In this document: in pieces, positions 1 to 6,543 of the stretch
Numbering within the stretch: position 1 is the stretch's first letter
Layout: the number at the start of each line of letters is the position of its first letter
Source of the DNA: DASUTB01 sp036374835
Lineage (GTDB): Bacteria; Actinomycetota; Actinomycetes; Jiangellales; Jiangellaceae
Length of the DNA stretch: 18,092 nt
NCBI GenBank assembly: GCA_036374835.1
Contig: DASUTB010000075.1
Location: 1 to 18,092, forward strand
Reading direction: 5' to 3'
Program-made: the position numbers and the translations under genes
Notes under the pieces: generated by a model
Databases searched by the model: none
What the model was told of the DNA's origin: nothing
The model's input: only the letters and a program-made list of their open reading frames with translations

Positions 1-1848
1 TTCAACGTATTGCAGGGCGGCGCCGAGGGGATGATCCTGTTCAACCCGACGCTTGCCGACACCGCGTCTGACAACCACTGGCTGCCGGCGGTGCACCTGG
101 CCGACGGCACCGACTTCGTCGCGTTCATGAGCAGCCACACCGGTGTGACCGGTAGCTTCACCGACGGCCAGAAGGCCGATGGTCAGGGTGACGTGATAGC
201 CGCGTTCTCGTCCCGCGGTCCCGGTGGGCTCGGCCTGAAGCCGGACATCACCGCACCCGGGGTGCAGATCCTCGCCGGAAACATTCCGATCGCCGGTGAT
301 CCGGCGCTCGGGGGTGGCCCGGCCGGCGAGTTCTTCCAGGCCATCCAGGGAACCTCGATGTCCGCGCCGCACGTGGCCGGTTCGGCGCTGCTGATGCGGG
401 CGCTGCACCCGGACTGGAGCCCGGGCCAGATCAAGTCCGCGCTGATGTCCACCGGTCTTCAGGACGTGGTCAAGGAGGACCTGACCACGCCGGCCGACCC
501 GTTCGACTACGGCAGCGGCCGGGTGGACCTCACGGTCGCCGGAACGGCGGGGCTCACGCTGGACGAGACTCCGGAGAACATGGTGGCGCTCGGGAACGAC
601 CCGGTCAGCGCGGTGCACCTGAACCTGCCGTCGATCAACGCACCGGTGATGCCCGGCGAGCTGACCACCACCCGGACGGTCACCAACACGACCGACCGAG
701 GGCAGACGTACCACGTAGAGGTGGACTCGCCGGCGGGCAGCCAGATCTCGGTGTCGCCGACGACGTTCGGGGTCGGCCCGGGGATGTCCCGTGAGCTCAC
801 GGTCACCGTCACCTCCAGCGGCCCGGAGGGCCAGCAGTTCGGTGAGATCCGGCTGGTTCCGAATGGGCCCGGGCTGCCCACCCAGCACCTGCCGGTGGCT
901 TGGGACCACACCCAGGGCGGGGTCAACCTCACGCAGACCTGTGACGCGACCAGCGTCCCGATCGCCGGAGATGCCACGTGCACAGTGGTGGCGACCAACA
1001 ACTCCTTCGACCCGCAGACGGTCGACCTGGCCACGACTACCAACACGAACCTGCTGATCACCGGCGTGGACGGGGCGGACCGGAAGAACGCCCGCCGGGT
1101 CGAGCTCGACGGCGTCACGCTGTCCGCCGCCGAGCCGGGCGTCCCGGCGCTGTCACCGGGGCCCAACCCGGCCGGCCAATGGTTGCCGCTGTCCCTGTTC
1201 ACCGGCCCGATCGCGGTTGGGGACGAGGAGGTCGTCAACTTCAACACGCCGCCGTACGTGTACGCCGGGCAGGTCTTCACGCAGATGGGCGTCACCTCGA
1301 ACGGCTACCTGGTGGCCGGTTCGGGCACGGCCCAAGACGTGGAATTCGACCCGCCCGGGATCCCGAACCCGGCCCGGCCGAACAACGTGCTGGCGCCGTT
1401 CTGGACCGACCTGAACGGGGACGACGCGCCCGGCATCCGCGTGGTTTCGCTGACCGACGGGGTCAACAGCTGGATCGTGGTCGAGTGGGAGCTGAACCCG
1501 TTCGGCACCACTGACAACGAGCAGGTCTTCCAGGTCTGGCTCGGGATCAACGGTGTGGAGGACATCTCTTTCGCCTACGACCCGGACAACCTGCCGACCT
1601 CGCCGCATGCACTCGAGGTCGGGGCGGAGAACGTCGACGGCAGCGACGGTGATTCGCTCGGGTTCAACGTCCCGCCGACCGAGGACCTGGACGTGATCAG
1701 CAGCGATCCGGTGCCTGGCGGCTCGGTGTCGTACCAGGTGACGGTGACCGGCGACTCGGTGGGCTCGGGCCTGGTGCGTACCGAGATGACCGGGTCCGGC
1801 ATCCCGGGAGTCACCGTCGAGGAAGACGCCATCGACGTGACCGAATAG
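1..1848 (+). CDS. Subtilisin-like (S8) serine protease, 3' part only (5' end outside window)
   Basis: The frame is open to the left edge, so the N-terminus with signal peptide, catalytic Asp and His lies outside; the TTG at 10 is only an internal codon. The first ~40 codons fit the end of a PA (protease-associated) insert (GAEGMILFN). The catalytic serine is in GTSMSAPHVAG, with its codon at 355-357, followed by the usual helix and the LMSTG segment. Downstream come an Fn3-like subtilase domain (about nt 600-890), a DUF11-like beta-sandwich with two cysteines (about 905-1140), and a C-terminal beta-rich module with a nidogen-like look (NNVLAPFWTDLNG, about 1160-1640). This order is typical of large secreted actinobacterial subtilases that degrade extracellular protein. 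It converges on an SSI-type inhibitor gene. Family assignment is firm; the C-terminal domain names are less certain. Confidence 0.93.
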   Translation, partial: FNVLQGGAEGMILFNPTLADTASDNHWLPAVHLADGTDFVAFMSSHTGVTGSFTDGQKADGQGDVIAAFSSRGPGGLGLKPDITAPGVQILAGNIPIAGDPALGGGPAGEFFQAIQGTSMSAPHVAGSALLMRALHPDWSPGQIKSALMSTGLQDVVKEDLTTPADPFDYGSGRVDLTVAGTAGLTLDETPENMVALGNDPVSAVHLNLPSINAPVMPGELTTTRTVTNTTDRGQTYHVEVDSPAGSQISVSPTTFGVGPGMSRELTVTVTSSGPEGQQFGEIRLVPNGPGLPTQHLPVAWDHTQGGVNLTQTCDATSVPIAGDATCTVVATNNSFDPQTVDLATTTNTNLLITGVDGADRKNARRVELDGVTLSAAEPGVPALSPGPNPAGQWLPLSLFTGPIAVGDEEVVNFNTPPYVYAGQVFTQMGVTSNGYLVAGSGTAQDVEFDPPGIPNPARPNNVLAPFWTDLNGDDAPGIRVVSLTDGVNSWIVVEWELNPFGTTDNEQVFQVWLGINGVEDISFAYDPDNLPTSPHALEVGAENVDGSDGDSLGFNVPPTEDLDVISSDPVPGGSVSYQVTVTGDSVGSGLVRTEMTGSGIPGVTVEEDAIDVTE

Positions 1849-1897
1849 CTGACCGACCGGCCGGCCCCGGTTCCAACCGGTGGCCGGCCGGCTCAGC
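1848..1897. terminator. Strong bidirectional hairpin terminator between convergent genes
   Basis: Arms CCGGCCGGCC (1857-1866) and GGCCGGCCGG (1882-1891) pair perfectly. CCGGTT (1867-1872) and AACCGG (1875-1880) extend the stem to 16 bp with one bulged T and a two-base loop. GCTGA/TCAGC adds an outer stem. It begins on the last base of the protease stop codon and reaches the 3' end of the facing inhibitor gene. There is no U tract, as is common in high-GC actinobacteria. Confidence 0.8.
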
Positions 1898-2204
1898 GGC
1901 GGGGCGCGAAGACGGCGGCCAGAGCGTTCCACCGGGCGATCTCGCAACCGTCCGTGCGCTTGTAGCTCGCATGCACCGGCTCGCCACGCCAGGTGCCGGT
2001 GATCTTCGCCGTCTCGGGGCCGTCGTACTGCTGGGTGCACATCATGTCCGGTGGTACCGGCGCGAACGGGCGGGCCGCGGCCTCGATCGCCCGGCAGGCT
2101 GCCTCGGGATTCGGATGGGTCCCGCCGGGCGGGTCGCAGGTGAGCGTCCAGGTTCTCGACTCCGCGCTCGGTCCTGCGCTGACGGTGATATGTAGTTCGT
2201 CCAT
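1893..2204 (-). CDS. SSI-family (I16) subtilisin inhibitor-like protein without signal peptide
   Basis: The 103-residue product carries the SSI signature: C23-DPPGGTHPNPEAA-C37, then MMC56-TQQYDGP, TWRGEPV and a final cysteine, C87. The four cysteines match the two disulfides of Streptomyces subtilisin inhibitor. Aligning C56 with SSI Cys71 puts Gln58 at the P1 reactive-site position, where SSI has Met73. Such inhibitors block subtilases by a standard substrate-like mechanism. The start chosen is the ATG at 2204, because GGAGG lies 6 bases upstream. The frame remains open further upstream, but that extension has no hydrophobic signal segment either. SSI proteins are normally secreted, so the missing signal peptide is odd: the product may act in the cytoplasm, or use another export route. 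The neighbour is a convergent subtilase gene. Confidence 0.88.
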   Translation of the reverse strand: MDELHITVSAGPSAESRTWTLTCDPPGGTHPNPEAACRAIEAAARPFAPVPPDMMCTQQYDGPETAKITGTWRGEPVHASYKRTDGCEIARWNALAAVFAPRR

Positions 2205-2349
2205 ATCGGACCTCCAAGGGTCGATGAGCTGGTCGGCCGGCTCCGACGCGTGGTCGGACGTCGTCCGTATGCTCTCAGTTCGCCAGTAGCCGGGCCGTAC
2301 CGCGGCGGGTCGAGCCACGACAAACACTGGCGCATTTCGCGGGTAGGGG

Positions 2350-2370
2350 CGATGCTTGACTCAAGCATCG
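2350..2370. promoter_or_regulatory. Perfect 10-bp inverted repeat around one base; candidate operator
   Basis: CGATGCTTGA (2350-2359) and TCAAGCATCG (2361-2370) are exact reverse complements around C2360. The site lies in the divergent region between the inhibitor gene and the FHA gene, about 70 bases before the FHA start. Its centre reads TTGACT, which could serve as a -35 element. The near-zero loop favours a protein-binding site for a dimeric regulator over an RNA hairpin. No regulator gene is adjacent, so the binding protein is unknown. Confidence 0.55.
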
Positions 2371-2439
2371 TGGCCGGACGGGGCCGCCGCGGCTGCACCG
2401 GTCCGGCCACGCCGACACTGTCTCGCGTCGGGGGCGAGG

Positions 2440-3222
2440 ATGAATACCGAGGCTGGTGCGGTGCCACGGCTGACGGTCGCCGGTGGGCAGTTGAACGGTC
2501 GTGCGTTCGACGTCCCGCCGGGACGCACGACGATCGGACGCACGCCTGCCGCGGAGATAACCATCGACGACAGCACGGTCAGCCGTGCGCATGCCGAGCT
2601 TGTCCGCTCCGGCCTACAGGTCGTCCTGACCGATCTCGGATCAACGAACGGTACCCGGGTGAACGATCAGCCGTTGGATGGATCCCGCGAGCTCCGCGAT
2701 GGCGATGTCGTGCGGCTGGGCTCGGTGGAGCTGCGGTTCGCGGCGGCACACGGACAAAGTTACGGATCAACGAGCTACTCGTTCGGAGGCGTTCAGGGCT
2801 CGGTTCAGACGGGTAGTGGGACGCAGTACGCGGCCGGCCGCGACCAGTACGTGGCCGGAGAAGATCAGTATGTGGCCGGCAGGGACATCCACGCCTCGGA
2901 GTACAACATTAGCGACGGCTACGACCCTTCGGACGAGATCTTCCAGGGCAGAGGTATCGGACGTCTGCTCGCGGTGATCGGCTCGCTTATCGCGTTGGTC
3001 GGGTTCGGCATGTGGATGTACCTGATTCTCGGCGCGGCCGCCGGCGCCGGCGATGGACGAATACCCGAGAACCCGTTCGAACGGGAGATCATCGATGGTG
3101 TGCCGTGGCCCCTCGCCGCATTTGGCATTTTCGCGCTTGGTGGCGTGTTGGCGGGAATCGGTACCGGCATGTCCAAGGCGGCCCGTCGGCGCGAGGAGCA
3201 GCGTCGCCGCCGTCGGTGGTGA
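2440..3222 (+). CDS. FHA-domain membrane protein with QYxAGRD heptad repeats
   Basis: The 260-residue protein starts with an FHA phosphothreonine-binding domain (about 9-102) showing all core motifs: G33-R34, S48-R49-A-H51 and DLGSTNGT (65-72). Residues 114-156 form a linker with consecutive seven-residue repeats (QYAAGRD, QYVAGED, QYVAGRD). Two hydrophobic segments follow (about 174-200 and 222-243), then a very basic tail. The predicted topology has FHA and tail in the cytoplasm. FHA domains read Ser/Thr-kinase signals; no kinase is encoded nearby. The repeat block recurs almost unchanged in the next gene, 12 bases downstream, so the two products probably assemble together (inference). The start is uncertain: ATG 2440 has a G-rich stretch directly before it, and the in-frame GTG seven codons later (2461) has an upstream GAGG. 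Confidence 0.85.
   Translation: MNTEAGAVPRLTVAGGQLNGRAFDVPPGRTTIGRTPAAEITIDDSTVSRAHAELVRSGLQVVLTDLGSTNGTRVNDQPLDGSRELRDGDVVRLGSVELRFAAAHGQSYGSTSYSFGGVQGSVQTGSGTQYAAGRDQYVAGEDQYVAGRDIHASEYNISDGYDPSDEIFQGRGIGRLLAVIGSLIALVGFGMWMYLILGAAAGAGDGRIPENPFEREIIDGVPWPLAAFGIFALGGVLAGIGTGMSKAARRREEQRRRRRW
2821..2855 (+). repeat. Copy 1 of exact 35-bp direct repeat (encodes QYAAGRDQYV region)
   Basis: These 35 bases are identical to 3295-3329 in the following gene, in the same codon phase. The identity stops exactly at one mismatch on each side. The unit codes the start of the heptad-repeat block shared by the two proteins. Confidence 0.85.
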
Positions 3223-3234
3223 GAGAGGACGATC

Positions 3235-3672
3235 ATGAGTGGCGATCGCTACGACTTCGGCGGAGTCCAGGGGCCGGTGCAGACGGGGGACGGCACGCAG
3301 TACGCGGCCGGCCGCGACCAGTACGTGGCACACGGTGACCAGTACGTCGCCGGCCGCGATCAGGTCGTGGCTGCCGGCCCGAATCGCGAGCTCCGAGCCG
3401 AGGTGGCGAACCTCCGGGAGGCGCTGGCCGAGCTCCGGCTGACGGCCAATGAGCGGGCCGAGGCCGAGCAGGAACTCGACGCCGTCGATCAGGCACTGCA
3501 GGACGACGAGCCGGACCGTTCGGCCGTCGGAGAGCACCTGAGCAAGTTGACCAGAGGGTTGAAGGAGGCCGGTGCCCTGGCATCGGCCGGTGAGTCGGTG
3601 CTCCGTTCGCTCGGCACGATTGCCGCCTGGCTCGGCCCGGTCGGCGCCGGGGTTCTCGCACTGCTTTCGTAA
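3235..3672 (+). CDS. Small protein: QYxAGRD repeats, coiled coil and hydrophobic C-terminus
   Basis: The 145-residue product opens with MSGDRYDFGG and then the repeat block VQTGDGT-QYAAGRD-QYVAHGD-QYVAGRD-QVVAAGP (residues 15-49). About 28 of 34 positions match the linker of the upstream FHA protein. Residues 51-90 are highly charged with heptad spacing of Leu/Ala and should form a coiled coil. A second helix (95-112) contains the DEPDRSAVGEHLSKL segment, and the last 25 residues are hydrophobic. I recognise no named family, although the helical part resembles small helical adaptor segments found next to bacterial NTPase and conflict genes (impression only). AGAGGA lies 5 bases before the ATG, and the 12-base gap to the FHA gene implies one operon. 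The likely role is an adaptor or effector recruited through the shared repeat; this is inference. Confidence 0.8.
   Translation: MSGDRYDFGGVQGPVQTGDGTQYAAGRDQYVAHGDQYVAGRDQVVAAGPNRELRAEVANLREALAELRLTANERAEAEQELDAVDQALQDDEPDRSAVGEHLSKLTRGLKEAGALASAGESVLRSLGTIAAWLGPVGAGVLALLS
3295..3329 (+). repeat. Copy 2 of exact 35-bp direct repeat
   Basis: Identical to 2821-2855 in the FHA gene, same strand and codon phase. The surrounding block is similar but diverged, so this core was either conserved under selection or homogenised by recombination. Confidence 0.85.
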
Positions 3673-3683
3673 GCAGGGGCGGA

Positions 3684-3702
3684 TAGGCTGCGCCGCAGCC
3701 CG
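3684..3702. terminator. Short hairpin between convergent genes
   Basis: GGCTGC (3686-3691) and GCAGCC (3695-3700) form a 6-bp stem with a 3-base loop, in the 35-base gap between the repeat protein and the facing hydrolase. There is no U tract, so terminator function is tentative. Confidence 0.35.
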
Positions 3703-3707
3703 GCCGA

Positions 3708-4574
3708 CTAGTCAGTATGACGCTGGAGGAATGAGAGCACGGCCCGGTTGAAGGCATCTGGGTTGTCTTCGAACATGAGATGAGAGGCGTTCGGAATGTG
3801 GACCCGCTCGGCATTCGGCAGCAGTTCCTCGAGCTTGTCGACAATGCGATGAAGTGCCGGTGCGCTGCGTTCTCCAGTTATCAGCAAGCTCGGCGCTTTG
3901 ATTCGGCGTACCTCATCTTCTCCGAACGGGGGCATACCTGCCCGTAGGACAGCTTTGAAGGCGCCAACATTGCCTCGGGCTTGTTGCATCCTCTCGTCTG
4001 ACCAGCCGGCAATTGTCTCGGATCCGATGGCCGCAGTGATGAAGGTCTTGAATCCTCGCTCGTCCTCGTCACGCTTAAACGCCCGCGCGGTCGGCCGGAT
4101 CCCTCGTGCACCGAACTTCGCCACGTCGAAGGCGGTGCGAGGATCGCGTAGAAACAGCCTCAGGAGCTGGGGCGGCTTCGGTGGCACATCCAATCCCAGA
4201 ACTGGCAATGCCGGTGGCTCGGCGAGCACAAGGCTTCGAACCATGTCAGGTCGGTCGTGTGCCAGCAACATGGAGACGAAGGCACCGGACGATTGGCCAA
4301 CGAGGTGAGCAGGCGCCAGGTCCAGCTTCGTCAACAGACCGGCCAAGTCCTCCACAAGCACGTCATGCCCGATGTCCACGCCCGCAGGTACGGGTTCGTT
4401 CGGGAAGTAGTGACGACTGCTATACGTCACCGCGCGGTACTCGCTGGCGAACACGGCGGCTTGAGATGACCACACTCTCATGTCGGACAGGGACCCGTGG
4501 ACGAATACCACTGGTTGACCTGTCCCCTGATCGGTGTACTCCAGGCTGGTTGCGTCGACATCAATCGTGGGCAT
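3708..4574 (-). CDS. Alpha/beta hydrolase
   Basis: This 288-residue protein has the alpha/beta hydrolase layout: an oxyanion-hole HG (VFVHGSLSD, residues 23-31), the nucleophile elbow GQSSG with Ser95, and a C-terminal NASH with His265. At the usual acid position (ITGERSAP, about 232-239) there is no Asp; Glu235 or a residue elsewhere must serve. The substrate cannot be named; esterase, lyase and haloperoxidase-like activities all occur in this fold. The start chosen is the ATG at 4574, since GAGGTGG lies 5 bases upstream; an in-frame GTG at 4592 is less well placed. There is no signal peptide, so it is cytoplasmic. It stands alone on its strand, convergent with the FHA operon and divergent from the MNT/HEPN pair. 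Confidence 0.88.
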   Translation of the reverse strand: MPTIDVDATSLEYTDQGTGQPVVFVHGSLSDMRVWSSQAAVFASEYRAVTYSSRHYFPNEPVPAGVDIGHDVLVEDLAGLLTKLDLAPAHLVGQSSGAFVSMLLAHDRPDMVRSLVLAEPPALPVLGLDVPPKPPQLLRLFLRDPRTAFDVAKFGARGIRPTARAFKRDEDERGFKTFITAAIGSETIAGWSDERMQQARGNVGAFKAVLRAGMPPFGEDEVRRIKAPSLLITGERSAPALHRIVDKLEELLPNAERVHIPNASHLMFEDNPDAFNRAVLSFLQRHTD

Positions 4575-4809
4575 CCGGACCACCTCGTCCACAACCTACA
4601 GCAGAAGCAGTTAGTCGGCACCGGCCAGAGCATTACAGCACCGGCCTAGCGGACTGGATGCACAGAATCGACGCCGCAGTAACACACCATGGAATCTGCG
4701 GTGAGACGTCTGGGTGCTCCCCACGGATCGCACCGAGATGGCTGCCGGCAGCGCGTCGCTGAACTATTCGGGCGGATCGGTATCGACATGCCGTCGCCGG
4801 CCATGCGTC

Positions 4810-4861
4810 GTGCGCAGTATTCTGCACATGAGTGCAGTATCATGAGTTCTTGCGCACTATT
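4810..4861 (+). promoter_or_regulatory. Repeat-rich promoter/operator region of the MNT-HEPN pair
   Basis: CTGCAC-ATGA-GTGCAG (4822-4837) is a perfect 6-bp palindrome with a 4-base spacer. Around it, TGCGCAGTAT (4811-4820) and TGCGCACTAT (4851-4860) are near-identical direct repeats exactly 40 bases apart, with a shorter copy TGCAGTAT at 4833-4840. TATCAT at 4838-4843 is a good -10 element overlapping the palindrome. The antitoxin ATG is at 4873. This fits autoregulation by the winged-helix antitoxin it precedes (inference). The rest of 4575-4809 shows no gene. Confidence 0.55.
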
Positions 4862-4872
4862 ATGGAGTGAGT

Positions 4873-5514
4873 ATGGACATGACCTACCCCATTCGAGCTG
4901 TTGTGCCCACCTTGGATGGGCCGGTGTTGGCCGTCCTGGCGCGAACGACTCGGCCACTTAGCGGCCTCGAGGTTCACCGCGTGGCGGGCACGGGTTCGCC
5001 GAATGGTGTTCGCATGGCGCTAGCGCGGCTCGTCCGGCAAGGTGTCGTCCACGCTGACGAGCGCGCGGGCGCGGTGTTCTACACGGCAAACCGCGCGCAT
5101 GTTGCCTGGCCGGCCATCGAGGCGCTCGCGGGCCTGCGACACGCCATGCTCGACCGAATCCGGGAATCGGTGCGCGCGTGGCCGATTCAGCCGGTACATG
5201 CATCGTTGTTCGGGTCAGTGGCCCGTGCTGACGGCGATGAGAGTTCTGACGTCGACGTCCTTTTGGTCCGTCCAGACGTGGTCGATGCAGACGAGACGGC
5301 CTGGGACGACCAGGTCGACGCTTTGCGAGTGGACGTGCAGAACTGGACGGGCAACCACTGCCAGCCGTTCGAGGTGACGGTCGATCGGCTGGCCGACCAC
5401 GTCAATGCAAATGATCCACTCGTCGACGACTGGCTACGTGACGGCGTGGCGATAACCGGGGACGATCTCCGTGCGGTGGTGCGCCGGACTCGGTCACGAG
5501 GAGGCGAGCGATGA
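4873..5514 (+). CDS. Winged-helix DNA-binding domain fused to MNT nucleotidyltransferase (antitoxin-like)
   Basis: The 213-residue protein has an N-terminal helix-turn-helix with wing (about 12-75: LDGPVLAVLA, SPNGVRMALARLVRQGVV, AGAVFYTANR). A minimal nucleotidyltransferase domain follows, with the signature GSVARADGDESSDVDVLL (114-131); G114-S115 and D126/D128 are the core residues, and an acidic position in FEVTVD (166-171) may complete the active site. MNT proteins paired with HEPN toxins are antitoxins of the type VII group, which neutralise the toxin by AMPylating it. The winged helix suggests that it also represses its own promoter. The start is ATG 4873 with GGAG 5 bases upstream; an in-frame GTG at 4867 lies on top of that site and is unlikely. 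Its stop codon overlaps the next start (ATGA), so the two are translationally coupled. Confidence 0.85.
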   Translation: MDMTYPIRAVVPTLDGPVLAVLARTTRPLSGLEVHRVAGTGSPNGVRMALARLVRQGVVHADERAGAVFYTANRAHVAWPAIEALAGLRHAMLDRIRESVRAWPIQPVHASLFGSVARADGDESSDVDVLLVRPDVVDADETAWDDQVDALRVDVQNWTGNHCQPFEVTVDRLADHVNANDPLVDDWLRDGVAITGDDLRAVVRRTRSRGGER

Positions 5515-5918
5515 GTCCGCGGTCGACCGGACGAACAGCGGCATGTGGCGACGTCGAAGCTGCATCCCGCCTCGACCAAGCACGGGCGTTTCTCCTGGTC
5601 GCTGAGCTCGTCGCAGAGCAGGACGATGACCTGGCCACTCCGAACGTTTGCGCCTCGCTGGCCGTGCTGGCAGGGATTGCAGCTTCGGACGCAGTCTGCT
5701 GCGCAGCATTAGGCAGGCAGCCTCGCGGCCAAGACCATCGGCAGGCGGTCGATCTGTTGACCCAGGTCGTAGAAATCGGCCAGCCGATGGCTCGCAATCT
5801 CACCCGGCTCCTGTCGCTGAAGGACGACGCCCACTACGGAGTACTTCAAGTAAGTGGGCAACGTCTTGAGGCGGCACTGCGCCAAGCCAAGCACCTGGTT
5901 GATACGGGACTTCCTTGA
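5511..5918 (+). CDS. HEPN-like protein, probable toxin partner of the MNT protein
   Basis: This 135-residue, mostly helical protein starts inside the stop of the MNT gene, with GAGGAGG 6 bases upstream. The IAASDAVCCAALG helix (56-68) and the LLSLKDDAHYG segment (100-110) match HEPN-type four-helix proteins, in which a charged residue and a nearby His sit on the last helices and form the RNase site. The canonical motif is R-x4-6-H; here the nearest arrangement is K104-D-D-A-H108, with R95 and R99 further away. This K-xx-A-x-Y form resembles actinobacterial HEPN families rather than classical HepT. Either it is a variant nuclease or its activity is reduced. The assignment rests largely on the partner gene plus this motif. 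Confidence 0.7.
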   Translation: MSPRSTGRTAACGDVEAASRLDQARAFLLVAELVAEQDDDLATPNVCASLAVLAGIAASDAVCCAALGRQPRGQDHRQAVDLLTQVVEIGQPMARNLTRLLSLKDDAHYGVLQVSGQRLEAALRQAKHLVDTGLP

Positions 5919-5933
5919 GTCCAGTTAGCGCAG

Positions 5934-6521
5934 CTAGTCGGGCGGGCGCGTGAGTGCGCTGATCACCGTCGCTTCCAGTACGTCCGGCACGTCGCTCTGG
6001 TTCAGCCGTCCGGCGGCGACCTCGTCGGCGGCGGCATGGAGCAGGGTGAGTAGGACGGTAGCGAGCCAGTCGCGGGGTAGGTCGGTGCGGATGTCGCCTT
6101 CTTGTTGCCCCCGCGTGACCAAGTCCCGGAGACGGTCGACGACGCGATGGTGTTGCTCGCGTACTTGGCGCTCAGGCAGGGTCCTTGCGACGGCCGCCCG
6201 TAAGCCGTCGTGGCGGTGCAGGACCTCCCACGATGAGCGCAGCAGGTGCGCGAGCGCGTCGCGGGCGGGCAGGTCGGGACGGTCGTCCGCGTCGAGTGCG
6301 GCCAGTGCGTCGGTGACGACCACCTCGAGTACCGCGGCCAGCAGTTCCTCGCGGGAGGGGAAGTGGGCGTAGAGCGTGACCCGGCTGACGCCGGCGGTGC
6401 GGGCGATGTCGCTCACGCTCGCGTCCGGCTGGTCGAGGAAGCAGCGAAGGGCGGCCGAGATGATGGCCGCCCTGCTGCGTTCGGCGTCGGCGCGGCGCTT
6501 GGTGGTCGTCTGCGGTGCCAT
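5934..6521 (-). CDS. TetR-family transcriptional repressor
   Basis: The 195-residue protein has the standard TetR N-terminal DNA-binding domain: RSRAAIISAALRCFLD, then SVSDIARTAGVSRVTLYAHFPSREELL across residues 35-61. A helical ligand-binding and dimerisation half follows. The start chosen is ATG 6521; the ribosome site before it is poor, which agrees with translation as the second gene of an operon. It lies 22 bases after the stop of the efflux pump on the same strand, so the repressor is co-transcribed with its probable target. Tandem GTAA-N3-TTAC sites upstream of the pump gene are the likely operators. The inducer is unknown. The frame is open far upstream into the pump gene, but that part is not protein-like. 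Confidence 0.9.
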   Translation of the reverse strand: MAPQTTTKRRADAERSRAAIISAALRCFLDQPDASVSDIARTAGVSRVTLYAHFPSREELLAAVLEVVVTDALAALDADDRPDLPARDALAHLLRSSWEVLHRHDGLRAAVARTLPERQVREQHHRVVDRLRDLVTRGQQEGDIRTDLPRDWLATVLLTLLHAAADEVAAGRLNQSDVPDVLEATVISALTRPPD

Positions 6522-6543
6522 CGCCAACAAGGGTAGGCCTCGC

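Noticed and set aside
1153..2217. 354-codon minus-strand open frame across the protease 3' end and inhibitor gene
   Set aside because: It overlaps two genes with clear family motifs and itself has none; its Arg/Val/Asp-rich product is typical of antisense frames in high-GC DNA.
2824..2886. Tandem 21-base repeats that could be taken for a CRISPR array or VNTR
   Set aside because: There are no spacers; the units are in-frame codons of a protein heptad with synonymous variation, so it is coding repetition.
2767..3537. 256-codon minus-strand open frame opposite the FHA operon
   Set aside because: It covers the repeat block only because both strands lack stops there; the plus-strand FHA motifs and ribosome sites are decisive.
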